Source: Meloidogyne chitwoodi
Taxonomy: Eukaryota; Nematoda; Chromadorea; Rhabditida; Meloidogynidae
NCBI GenBank assembly: GCA_015183035.1
Contig: JACZZP010000008.1
Coordinates: forward strand, 2,108,001 to 2,172,000
Direction: 5' to 3'
DNA: 64,000 nucleotides
Part shown: piece by piece, positions 23,274-33,555 of the stretch
Layout of the letters: each line of letters opens with the position of its first letter
How positions within the stretch are numbered: position 1 is the first letter of the stretch
The notes under the pieces: model-generated
Seen by the model: the letters and a program-made list of their open reading frames with translations, nothing else
Told to the model about the DNA's origin: nothing
The model's database searches: none
Made by a program: the position numbers and the translations under genes

Positions 23274-24515
23274 AAATAATTTTCAATTAACGAGATCGTA
23301 TATAAAATAAGAAAAATAAAATTAATATTTACAAAAGTTGAAGAAAAAAATAGACGACAAATATCACTTATTTTAGGCCAAATTTATAAATAATTTAAAA
23401 ATTAAATTGATCAAATAGAATCAAAAAATCAATTAATTTTAACAAAAATATATAAATTTGGACCTATCAAACATTTAAAATATTTCCAAAAATTAAAACA
23501 AAAATCATTTAATAATCTTAACCTTCTTTTTTAAAGGTCCACAACTCATAAAATTATCTAAACTTTGATCAGAATCTGAACCTTCTTCTTCATCATTATT
23601 ATTGACAAATGGAACAGTAGAGGAAGAAGTTGAAGGTCCACCAATTTCATCATCTTCTTTTGTACAAATATTTGTTTCTGCAATTAAACTTTCCTTTTCA
23701 TTATTCTCAAATTGCTTCTCTTTAAGTACCAAAACTCCTTTTTAAAAAATAATTCTATAAAATTCCAAACATTCTTTAAAAAAATAAACCTGCTTCAACT
23801 GCATCCTCAACATCATCGAGAACTGTGTCTCTCTTTCTCAAATATTCTTGATCAGTAAATTCATGTTTTACTTTAGTTCCATTCTTTAATTTGTCAATTT
23901 TTTCTTCTCTTAAAAATAAATCAAATATTAAGTTTCATAAAAATAAATTAAACAAACTCTTTCTTTTTCTTCTCTTTTTCACGTTGTTCTTTCTTTTCAA
24001 CATATTTTTTGAGACGTTCTTCTTCTCTAACATCTGCAAGACGACGACCAGCCAAATTTCGACACATTAACTGATTATTGGATTTATGAATTCTAAAGCT
24101 TCGAAGCAAAGAACCAAAACCTGAAAAGAGAAAAAGTAAACTTAAGAAAATTGCAGACTATGAATTTGTGTAAATATGCTCAGAGCTTAATGAAACGAAA
24201 TCAATTTAAAGGATCTCTCCTAAATCTAAAATAAACAAAAACAGAAATGAATGATCGACCTTTTAAACTTTGGTGATGTCTAAATTCACTAATGTAAAGT
24301 AAAATAATAAACCTCCTTTCCCGCCGCAGAGTCGAAAATGTAATTGTATTAGCTTCCCTCTTTGGATAGTTTCCAATTCTTCATACACACTTCCATCACA
24401 TTCCAGAAAATATGTATGATGAGGAAGGGAATTGACAAAATCAACCATAACATCATCTTCATGGGTAAAATGGCTACGGACGTGCATTATAAATTAAACA
24501 GATTATTCTAAATAT
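23274..24515. repeat. Duplicated segment carrying SDE2, copy 1 (inverted partner at 42160-43401)
   Basis: The 1,242-bp segment reappears in opposite orientation at 42160-43401. The encoded proteins are identical in every exon compared, and introns match wherever I checked. Identity stops abruptly at both ends. Confidence 0.9.
23505..24487 (-). CDS. sde2: SDE2 (ubiquitin-like fold plus SDE2 domain), copy 1
   Basis: Starts MHVRSHFTHEDDVMVDFVNS. An N-terminal ubiquitin-like segment ends in the processing motif LCGGKGGFGSLLRS, with the GGKGG signature intact. The SDE2 domain follows: NQLMCRNLAGRRLADVREEE and a Lys/Glu-rich coiled coil, then TVLDDVEDAVEAG. The tail is acidic (NNNDEEEGSDSDQSLDNF). 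SDE2 proteins are cleaved after GG. The released KGG-protein acts in the spliceosome for selected introns (fission yeast) and in replication stress (human). An apparently identical second copy lies at 42188-43170 on +. Confidence 0.88.
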
Positions 24516-24639
24516 CCAATTAAATTATCAAAAGGTTATTTTTGAAATAAGTTCGAAAAAATGACTAAATTAAGAAGATCATAAAAAATATAATTATTTA
24601 TTTAAATATATATTTATATAGTATATATATGAGGATCAC

Positions 24640-24712
24640 CAGTAGTCAAAATGTAATTACTCATTTTCACAATAATTTGGGAGTCATGGGTTCGAACCCT
24701 CTCGGGAGAAAT
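24640..24712 (+). other. tRNA-like sequence between SDE2 and the chimeric gene
   Basis: Has GGGTTCGAACCC (box B) flanked by GGGAG and CTCGGGAG. A weak A-box-like CACCAGTAGTC lies upstream. Not a full cloverleaf. Confidence 0.4.
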
Positions 24713-24902
24713 ATTTTTTATTTTAAACAATTTGTTGTTTATATATTTTTGAGTATTTAGAAAATTTTTAAATCATATTAAATTTTGTGAAAATAAGTCA
24801 AAAATATAATCACACAACCTTTTTCTCTCATTATGTCAAAATAATTAAAATAAAAAATTTATTTAATTTAACCAAGTTGTCTTCTCCATTTTCTTCATCC
24901 AG

Positions 24903-27336
24903 TTATTCGTCAATACTTGTTCCATTTGTTTTCTCATTATTACTCAACTTATATGCAGGCACCAAATCTTTTGGTAGTTGTTCAGGTAGTGCATATCCAG
25001 CCAAGTTTAATTTGATCAAATAATCGGCTACAGAAAATTCGTAATAATCTAATTTTCCATCCTAAAATATTTAACAAAATTAATAAAAAAAAAAACTATA
25101 CTCTTTGACCATTTTTTAATCAAAATTCAGTCTATTTTAAAAAAAACATATTTTAATTTATATATCATTTTAGAGCCAAAATTCTGCTCAATTTTTAAAT
25201 ATAAGAATTAATTCTGTCAATAAAAAATTATAGCCCATTTGTTAACATAAAAACACAAAATGTCCATGGTTAAATGCATAAATTTTAAATATGTAAGGTA
25301 AATGGATACAGGTTCGAACCTTTTAAAGTTCGTTAATTTTAAAATAGACAGAATTCCTTAATTTTTAATCTAGATACTAAAAATAACTATACAAAAAAAT
25401 AACCTTATCAATGTCAGAAAGTGTCCATATTTTGTCCAAAACAGAATGCGGAAGTTCTGATGTGAGCAAATGACAAAAAGCTTGATCCCCTAAATTATTT
25501 TAATATTAAAATATTAATTTAATAAAATTGCGAACGTGAAATTTTTCCATTCACTGGTCTTAATTCTTGAAAAATTTCATAAAATTTTGAACTCTTAATT
25601 GGAACAACTCGTACAGATTCATCTAAAAAAATTTATAATAATTAACAAAATTTTAAAAATGTAAAAAGTATCCAACCATTTATTTTTAAATAAATTTAAA
25701 GAAAAACCTGATCCTTTATCAACACCTTCTCCAATTCCAAAACCAGATTGAGTAGTTGCTTTAGTTTCAGCTTCAAATGCACCACTACGTACTGATTGAG
25801 CCAAACGATTACCCAAAACATCAACAACTTTCTTATTGGCATCTTGTTCTTCTTTTGGAATTTGTGCCATTAATCTAGCTATATAAATAAAAAAATTTAA
25901 ACAAAAAATCAATTAAAAATATATAGCCAATCGAGGCTTTAAGGCATGAAACGTGAAAAGTCTGCGTTCTCCAAAACTGGCCCTCATTTTATTACCATTA
26001 AGAAAATCACCTGGAGAGATTCCATTAGCTTTCTAAATTTTATTTAATTAAAATAAAAAAATTAAAAAGAAACCTGTAGCTGTTCTAAGATTTTGTCCAA
26101 TTTTTGAATTAATCCTTTTATATTTTTTCCATCATCAGATGAAGCAGATGCAGTTCTGAATTAAAAATTAAAATACTAATTGCCATGAGGCATAAGTCGT
26201 GTATATGTTTACTAAGGTACTTTGACAAATAGTTATTCCCGATTTCTTAGTATTCTTTTTAACTTATACATTCACAAATTTTAAATCGTTATTTAAATAA
26301 CAATTGTAACTTCCCTCCTTTTTTAAGTAAAAAAAAAGATCCTACTTGAACGGTCCAAGCATAACAGAAAGAATAACAGTAACGATACCAAAAATAAAGG
26401 TCAAAATAAATTTGAGTGGTTTGACTTCCCTATTTACATAAGACTCCATAAGTTTCACTTCATTACCAATTTTAGCTTCCAAAATTTTCACTTCACTATC
26501 CATTTTAAGAAAAAGACTGGATTGAAGATTCGCCTAAAAAAGTTGAAAAACTATTAATCAACAACAAAATAATTACCAATTTATCATCAAATGTCTTCTC
26601 CAATTTTACGAAAAGCTCTTTTAAGGAGAAATTTATAGGTTCATCCTTCTTTTCATTGGTGGAAGAAGAGTCAGTGGTGGAAGAGGATCCAGTTGTAGAT
26701 AAAAATCGTCGAGACGACAAAGTAACATCACAAGTGCGACCACAAAGGTCAAAGACAAGAATGTTACGCTCACCTTAATAAAAAATTAATATTAGATATA
26801 AAAAATTAAAATTCGACATTTAACATACTTCTCGAATCCTAATAAAGGATTAAAAATTTATATAAACAAGTCATAACTGTTTCCCAGTAACTTAAAAACG
26901 TCCTATAACATTTCTCATACTTTCTAAATCTTTTAAAAATATAAAAAAAACCTTTTTTTTTGTCCAATTCATAAGTAATAGCTGTAGCTTTTAAATCACT
27001 AACAATACGAACATTAAGCCCATAGATGGTTCCCGTATCATTGGTAGCTTGGTGCTGCTGAACAAAGTCAGTATATTCTCTTCCGATAAGGCGTTTAGCG
27101 TCAAAGATTGAATTCCACGGATTGAAAGTCAAATGATTATTTGTGTTTTTACCAATTAATCCCTCTCCGCTTTTAGTAAACGCAATACAGGAAGGAGTGA
27201 TTGGATTGCCTTGGCCATTTGCAATGATTTCAACGCGTCCATTTTTGTAAAGACCAACACAAGAGTAGGTTTTTCCAAGATTAAGACGTGCTGACAAAAT
27301 AGCAGATGGCAAAGCATAACGAATTTGGCTATACAT
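24903..27336 (-). CDS. Chimeric gene: truncated HSP70 N-terminus, membrane segment and EHD/RME-1 C-terminus
   Basis: From [14 protein letters not shown] the first part copies a BiP-type HSP70: [20 protein letters not shown], then [12 protein letters not shown]. It then jumps over roughly 100 residues to [20 protein letters not shown] and [11 protein letters not shown]. The phosphate-loop Asp is Asn and the second loop DLGGGTFDV is broken, so ATPase activity should be lost. A Ser/Thr-rich linker, a heptad-like segment and one hydrophobic span ([18 protein letters not shown]) follow. Using the donor at AA|GTAGGA, frame continues into EHD-type sequence: [27 protein letters not shown], then the EH domain [20 protein letters not shown]. 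The alternative is two genes, with the first ending at the TAG at 26342. Near 25930 the EHD helix lacks about 13 residues and the reading hits a stop unless an internal donor is used. Confidence 0.6.
25264..25335 (+). other. tRNA-like sequence in an intron of the EHD part
   Basis: A-box-like TGGTTAAATGCA and a box B GGTTCGAACC, antisense to the host gene. Stems are not tRNA-like. Confidence 0.4.
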
Positions 27337-27436
27337 TATTTTATGCTTGTCAACAAAAATTATAAAAAAAGTTAACAACTCAAAAAAATGAAGCAAAAAC
27401 AAAAAATTTTCATTTAAATATTGCTAAAATTTGAGA

Positions 27437-27556
27437 CACACCCGACTAGGCGCCGGCCTATTAGGCGCATGTAGTCTCTCGCTTCCTTTTTATCTATAAT
27501 TCTCTTCATTAGATATACTATTGTGCGCCTAATCGGCCGGCGCCTAGTCGGGCTGT
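27437..27556. mobile_element. GC-rich foldback MITE
   Basis: Terminal inverted repeats of about 30 bp. The left is CCCGACTAGGCGCCGGCC then TATTAGGCGCA; the right is TGCGCCTAATC then GGCCGGCGCCTAGTCGGG. The AT-rich loop is about 50 bp. The GC content of the arms stands out sharply. It sits between the divergent chimeric gene and bub-3 copy A. Confidence 0.8.
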
Positions 27557-27733
27557 ACCCATAAAATTTGTCTAAAATCTGTTACTCTCCATAATAAATG
27601 ATATTTTTTTAATGGAACAGTTCGGTGCTGGGAAAGGACGATTTGTAACGAAACCGTAATTTCAAATAAAATTTTTATTCGAGAATATCTTTTATTTTGT
27701 AAAATTTACTTTTAAGGTTTATTTATTTTAATA

Positions 27734-29335
27734 ATGAATGCTCATTACGTTGCATCAGCTAATGAATTTCCAATAAATATCAAAACTGCTTATGGAATAT
27801 CGAAAATTCAGGTTTTTTAAACAATAAATTTTAATTTATATTTTTAAAAAAGTTTTCTTCTGATGTAACAAGAAGATTACTTGCAATTTCTACATGGGAT
27901 GGATTTGTTCGAATCGTTGATGTAACAAATCCAGGTTCTCCACAGGATATGCGTACATATTATCATTCAAAATCTGTTCTAACATGCGCATTTATTGTTA
28001 TTTTTTTAAATTTATTTATTTTAATATTTATTTTTAAGGATTCAACCAAAGTTGTTAGTGGTGGACTTGATGAAGTTGTAAAAGTTTGTGATTTAGAATC
28101 TGCGAGAGGTTTTATTTTATAATAATTTTTAGTAAAATTATATTATTTTTAGAAACAGTAATGGGTCAACATTCCAACGCTGTTAGATGTTTGGAATTTT
28201 GTAATACAATGAGGGTAGCTGTTTCTGGTGGTTGGGATAATTTGCTTAAGGTTTTTTTAATTAAAGAAACAAGAGTATCACGTTTTATAAAAATTCTGGG
28301 TTCAAAAAACTAGGTTTTATCTATTCGACTCTTTAGTTAAGTGGTTTGTCTTTTATTTTTATGTCAAAAGTTCGATGCTTCTCTTGTCATTATTATTTTT
28401 CAGATAAACTTCTCTTCATTTCAAACTTATTTTAAAGTCTAATTTTTAGATTTGGGATATTCGTGCTTTAATGCCTGTAAGTTCAATGGATTGTGGAGAT
28501 AAAGTTTATGCCCTTGATGTTATTGATAATCGAGCAGTTGTTGGAACAAAAGACAGGAAGGTTTTAGTATGGGATGTTAGAAGTATGAAAACACCTCTAC
28601 AAATACGAGAATCACCTTTAAAGGTTTGTTAAATAAATTTTTGATCTTTTATGTTAATTCTTATGAATTTTCATTAATTTTTTCGTTATTTTTACCAAAA
28701 AATTATCCAAATTTTAAATTTATTCACAAATTTTTCAGTTTCAAACTCGTTGCATAAAATGTTTTCCATCAGGTGAAGCTTTTGTTCTGTCATCAATAGA
28801 GGGACGTGTTGCTGTAGAATATTTTGATATGGACCCAGAAGTGCAAAAAGGAAAGGTTTTTTTCTCAAAATATTTTTTCTACAAATTATAATTTTAAAAT
28901 TAGTATGCCTTTAAATGTCATCGAGTAAAAGAAGAGGTTAATGAACTTATTTATCCAGTTAATTCAATTGCTTTTCATCCAATTCATCGAACATTTGCAA
29001 CAGGTGGAAGTGATGCTATTGTTAATATGTGGGATCCATTTAATCGAAAAAGGTTTCTTTCAAATTAAATAAATGTTAAATGTTAATTTTTTTGTTTTTT
29101 AGACTTTGTCAGTTTCGAAGGTCCTTTTTCCTAAAAGTTAAAATTTAAAAATTCTTCATCTCTTCTTTTTAGATTTCCAAACTCAGTTGTAAGTTTATCA
29201 TTTTCACCTGAAGGGACTCTTTTAGCTATAGCAAGTACTTATATGTATGAAGAAGAAAGAGATGATCCTACTTCAATACCAGAAAGTGCCCTTGCAATAA
29301 GACGTATGACAGACATTGAGGTTCGACCAAAATGA
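27734..29335 (+). CDS. bub-3: BUB3 spindle checkpoint WD40 protein, copy A (intact)
   Basis: Starts [20 protein letters not shown] and spans about nine exons to DIEVRPK. WD40 blades are visible: [79 protein letters not shown] and [20 protein letters not shown]. The [18 protein letters not shown] and [10 protein letters not shown] motifs are diagnostic for BUB3/Rae1, and EGRVAVEY points to BUB3. BUB3 docks BUB1/MAD3 at kinetochores in the spindle assembly checkpoint. This is the only copy in the window with an uninterrupted reading frame. An intron contains a tRNA-like sequence shared with copy B. Confidence 0.93.
28320..28390 (+). other. tRNA-like sequence in an intron of bub-3 copy A
   Basis: Box A TAGTTAAGTGG and a weak box B AAGTTCGATGC. 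The same sequence is present in the matching intron of copy B (38756-38826, minus), so it predates that duplication. Confidence 0.45.
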
Positions 29336-29591
29336 ATATTTAAAATATAATTTTGATAAAAGTAATCTCTTGACAAAGTATTCATTTTTTTTCAATTTTA
29401 CACATCTTTTTTTTTAATTATTTGTTCTTTGAAAATAATTTATTTGACTGTTTTTTTACCATTTAAATATTAAATAATACCAAACCCTATAAATATTAAA
29501 TTAAAAAAAACAAAAATTTGTAAAAAGAAAAGAAACAATAAAAATTAGTTAAAATATACTCACAGACATTGTTTTTCCTTTCAACAATTTT

Positions 29592-32184
29592 TCATTCAAT
29601 AATTTTAACAATTTTACCAATTGCAATTGTTTTACCTTCATCTCGCAACATAAAACGTCCCATTTGTGCAAAATTTTTAAAAAGATCCATACAAAATTGT
29701 TCTGTTGATTCTAGTCTTAGAATACATTTATCATCTTGTTTGACAAATCTTACAGGTTTTTTACTGTTTGGATCCTTTTTATCAATTGAACAGATTACAT
29801 GCTGAAGAAAAATAAATTTAATTTAAAATTCTCAGTAATTAACTTCTGTGAAATTGAATTAATCTTGTTGACACTGTGGGATGTTTATATAATTCTTAAC
29901 AATAAAAATAGATTTTATATGAATTTTATAAGACCCAGAACCAACAAAAAAACATCATACCCTAGGAAAATTAAAATTTCCAAGAGAAACTTTTTTAAAT
30001 AAAATCCAATTATGAAAATTCCTCAATCTGATAATTTCCAACAAAAAAATGCATTCGAAAATCCCAAGAAAACTTCTATTTTTACTCTAACCTAATAATG
30101 TTATAAACCAAAAAAGGTCCAAGTACATATTTTATTTAAAAAAATTAAAATTAATTAACCTAACATAACCTAAAAATTAATAAAAAAAATAAAAACCTTA
30201 ACAGTAATTTCTTCAATTGCTTCATGTATATGCAAAACACAAGTAAACCCTGAAGTTATTATTGACTTATAATCGAGAATTACAACCTTAAAAAACAAAT
30301 TTTTAAAAATTTGAATTATTAAAAAAAAACCTCAGCATCAAAAACACGTCCAACAGGACAAGGTTTATCTGTAGAACAAAGAACAAATCCAGACATTATA
30401 TCAGTATCTTCAACTCCTTTTAATTTTAATTGAAAACTATCACCAGCATAAACTTGTTCAGTTTCTACTTCATTAACAAGACAAGAAAGTATTTGAATTG
30501 GCACTCGATTTGGCATTAATAACATTTGTTGACCTTTATTTATCATTCCAGATTCTAATTTACCAACTACAATAGTGCCCATATCCTTAAAAAATAAAAT
30601 CAAATAAATAAAACCTCAAAAACATTATTTAAACCGAAAATTTATTTGCAACAATTGCTCTAGTTGGTCCTTCAAAATTACGTTTAATTGGAGGCAAAGC
30701 ATCCAAATAATCAAGAAAACAAAGACCAGTATACCAATTACAAATATCAGATGAAGGGCGTTCTTTAAGAAAAGATCCAGTTAAACCAGAACAAGGCATA
30801 TAAGTAAAATCTTGTTTTTGAAAGCCACATTTGCGTAGATATGGAGTTAATTTTTCAAGAATCTAGAAAAATATATTTAAAAATTAAAATAAAGAGAAAT
30901 TTTTAATTCCTTAAAATATGTTCGGAAATACATCTAAAATACCCTCTATTATTTTCTAAATTAATTAAAAGTTTAAAAACCTCATTATACCGTCCAAGAT
31001 CCCAATTCACAGTTGGATCATCCATTTTATTAACCAGAATGATTAAATGTTTTACACCAATAGTTTTTGCCAACATTGCATGTTCACGGGTTTGACCACC
31101 TCTGTCAAAACCTGTTTCGAATTCTCCTCTACGAGCACTGATTACCTAAATATTTAATTAAAAACATTAAAAAAACAATTTCAATACCAAAACAGCAATA
31201 TCAGCTTGTGCAGCACCAGAAATCATATTAGGAACAAATGATTTGTGGCCAGGGGCATCCAGAATTGCAAAATGTTTCTTTTCAGTTTCGAAATAGGCAC
31301 GTCCACACTCAACAGTTTTGCCTTTTTCACGTTCTTCTTCGTCTAAATTTAACAAAATAGTTAACCTAAATTTATAATAGATAACAATAATATAGAGGAG
31401 AAAAGGTTTTTTGGGGACAGAAGTTGCACAAGCCAAGAAAAACTGAAAAATGAATCTTTAATATGACAATGAGCTCAGAAAATAAGGATTTTCTGGTCTG
31501 ATCCATCTAAAACAAAGAGAAATCATTCGAAATTTCTCTAAAACTTTAAATTCAATAATGACAAATTAAGGAGAAAATTGAGAACATTTTACAGAAAAAA
31601 TATTCAAAACAAACTTGTATCCAATGCCCATGACAAATACCAACTTTCACGGCCTTTTTCTTTAGCTTCTTTCTCATATTTCTCCAAAGTTCTCTTATCA
31701 ACCATTCCAGTAAGATACATAAGTTGGCCACCAATTGTTGATTTTCCAGCATCAACATGTCCAATAAAAACAATATTAACTCGCTCTTTTCTAGGTTCAG
31801 TAGTCATTTTATGATCTAAATAAATTATATAATTAAAAAACGTAAAAATACAAAAAAAATGTTAAAAAATCGAACATTCAACGCGAAATTTTTGTATTTC
31901 TCAATTTTGTGAAGAAAATAGCACTTTCTCTTATCTCTTTTTCTATAACCTACGAAATAGTGTGCAGACAAAATATCTTAAATAAACATTATGCCAAAAC
32001 AAATTTTTAAATAAGAGTGACGAAACCAAGGATCAAAACAGAAAAAGCGATCCAGGACACGCAGAAAAATCCTTTTCTCTGCTACATCAAAAATTCATTT
32101 AGATATTATCAAAAAAACCTGTTGATCCTGATTAGTTGTTGAAACTGCATCCACGTTGACATCTTCTGTTTGTTGCACTGCCAT
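29592..32184 (-). CDS. erfa-3: Eukaryotic release factor 3 (eRF3, translational GTPase)
   Basis: Starts [20 protein letters not shown], then [20 protein letters not shown]. GTPase motifs are GHVDAGKST (G1), DAPGHKSF (G3) and NKMD (G4). The eRF3-type beta-barrel domains carry [20 protein letters not shown] and [12 protein letters not shown], and the C-terminus has [20 protein letters not shown]. eRF3 with eRF1 ends translation at stop codons. The N-terminal extension is only about 25 residues, far shorter than the PAM2-containing extensions of other animals, though extra 5' exons cannot be excluded. The stop (29592) lies about 260 bp beyond that of the convergent bub-3 copy A. Confidence 0.92.
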
Positions 32185-32339
32185 CCATGTTGATCATTTC
32201 TAAAGTTGCTTAAAAAAGTTTAAGGCAAAAAAAAAAAGACAAATATAAAAAATGAAAAACGAATGAAAACACGAAACGAATAAAGGAAGGGATCGCTGGT
32301 CGCAAAATTTTTCGCTCGCAATTTTTAATTTAAATTTTT

Positions 32340-33100
32340 TGTAAACTTACAAGAGTCAGCCAGAAGAGAACATCCACCATCCAATAAAGAACACTGCCAC
32401 CATCCAGAGCATGAAGTGTAGACGAGTACCAGAAGACCTAGAAACTTCACCTAAGCTAAAAATAGTAATAAAAAAATAATTAAAAAATTATATATTTTAA
32501 AAATAAATTAAAAAAATAAAAAAAACTGGTGGCCATCGTCCTTGATCTGCTCCAGTTCGCCATTGACCATGTAGAGCACATCCTTGAACTGAAAATAAAA
32601 ACGTAAAAACTCAAAAAATCAAAGTGAACCATTGCGGAGTGAATAGCCAGTGGTTGATCAGCAGCAGTTGATGAGCATGAAGTCCTTGAACTGAAAGTTA
32701 AAAAATTGAAAAATTCAAATAATAAAAAACCATGAAGACATTGCCAGTAGTTGAGAAGCTGCAGCAGTTGATGTTCAAGCTGGCACCTAAAATCCCTGCC
32801 CCTATAAAATTAAAAAATTTAATAAAATATATTAAAAATTTAAAATTAAAAAAAAATTAAAAAAGGGACAACCACACCAAATGCCAATGTCCTTCGTCCA
32901 GGTCCACATACACATCAGCCACACAGCAGCAGTCACCAGCATCGTCCTTGAGTGCACATCAGCAGGCATCCTATAATTTCAAAAATTAAAATTTATACTA
33001 AAAGATAAAAAAAGAATAAAAAAAGTCTAAAACACAGCCGACGTACAGCATGTTGTTGGCAAAGCCATCAAAGCCGTGCTGTAAAAAAATGATTTAAAAA
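32340..33100 (-). other. GC-richer exon-like islands of unknown origin
   Basis: Between eRF3 and the mitochondrial-HSP70-like gene lie about six islands of 45-110 bp with clearly higher GC. They are separated by AT-rich intron-like DNA with TTTCAG or TTTTAG acceptors on the minus strand. Readable pieces include FKDVLYMVNGELEQIKDD and TRLHFMLWMVAVFFIGWW, then a stop, which suggests the membrane-spanning C-terminus of a gene. Several islands begin TTTCAGTTCAAGGA(T/C). The middle islands do not hold one open frame, so this may be a partial or decayed gene. No family recognised. Confidence 0.35.
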
Positions 33101-33555
33101 GAAATTAAATTACTAAAATTTTTATATTTTTTTAAAATTTTAGCATTGCGCGCGGGTCAGGGGTAATAGACACGTTAAAACAACAAATGAAACAATAAAA
33201 AACAAACAAAAACGGACAAAAACACGTAAAAAACAACCACGGTGCGCACCTCAAAATGAAGAAAATCGCTCAAAACTTTGTCTCTAAATCTATGAAAATG
33301 TAACTACGTTGTCTCTCATTTTTGGCGTTATGTTTATATTTTAACGTAAATTTAAATTGTTCTGTAAAAATCGATAATATGTATTTTGAGTCTGATGAAT
33401 TTAATGGGATTACTTTTTAGCCTATGTACTCTGGGTCTTGTTCATAGAAAATCCCATTGATGGTGATTTTAACAATTTAATTCTCTTAATCTTCTCTTTT
33501 TTAGCTTCTCTTTTTCTCCTTTCTTGAGTGTTAATTTATCTTTGAATTTGTCAAA

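Noticed and set aside
26839..27402. N-terminal hydrophobic leader starting at 27402 for the HSP70-like chimera
   Set aside because: That position is TTG, not ATG. The first ATG in frame is at 27336, so the apparent signal peptide is probably untranslated.
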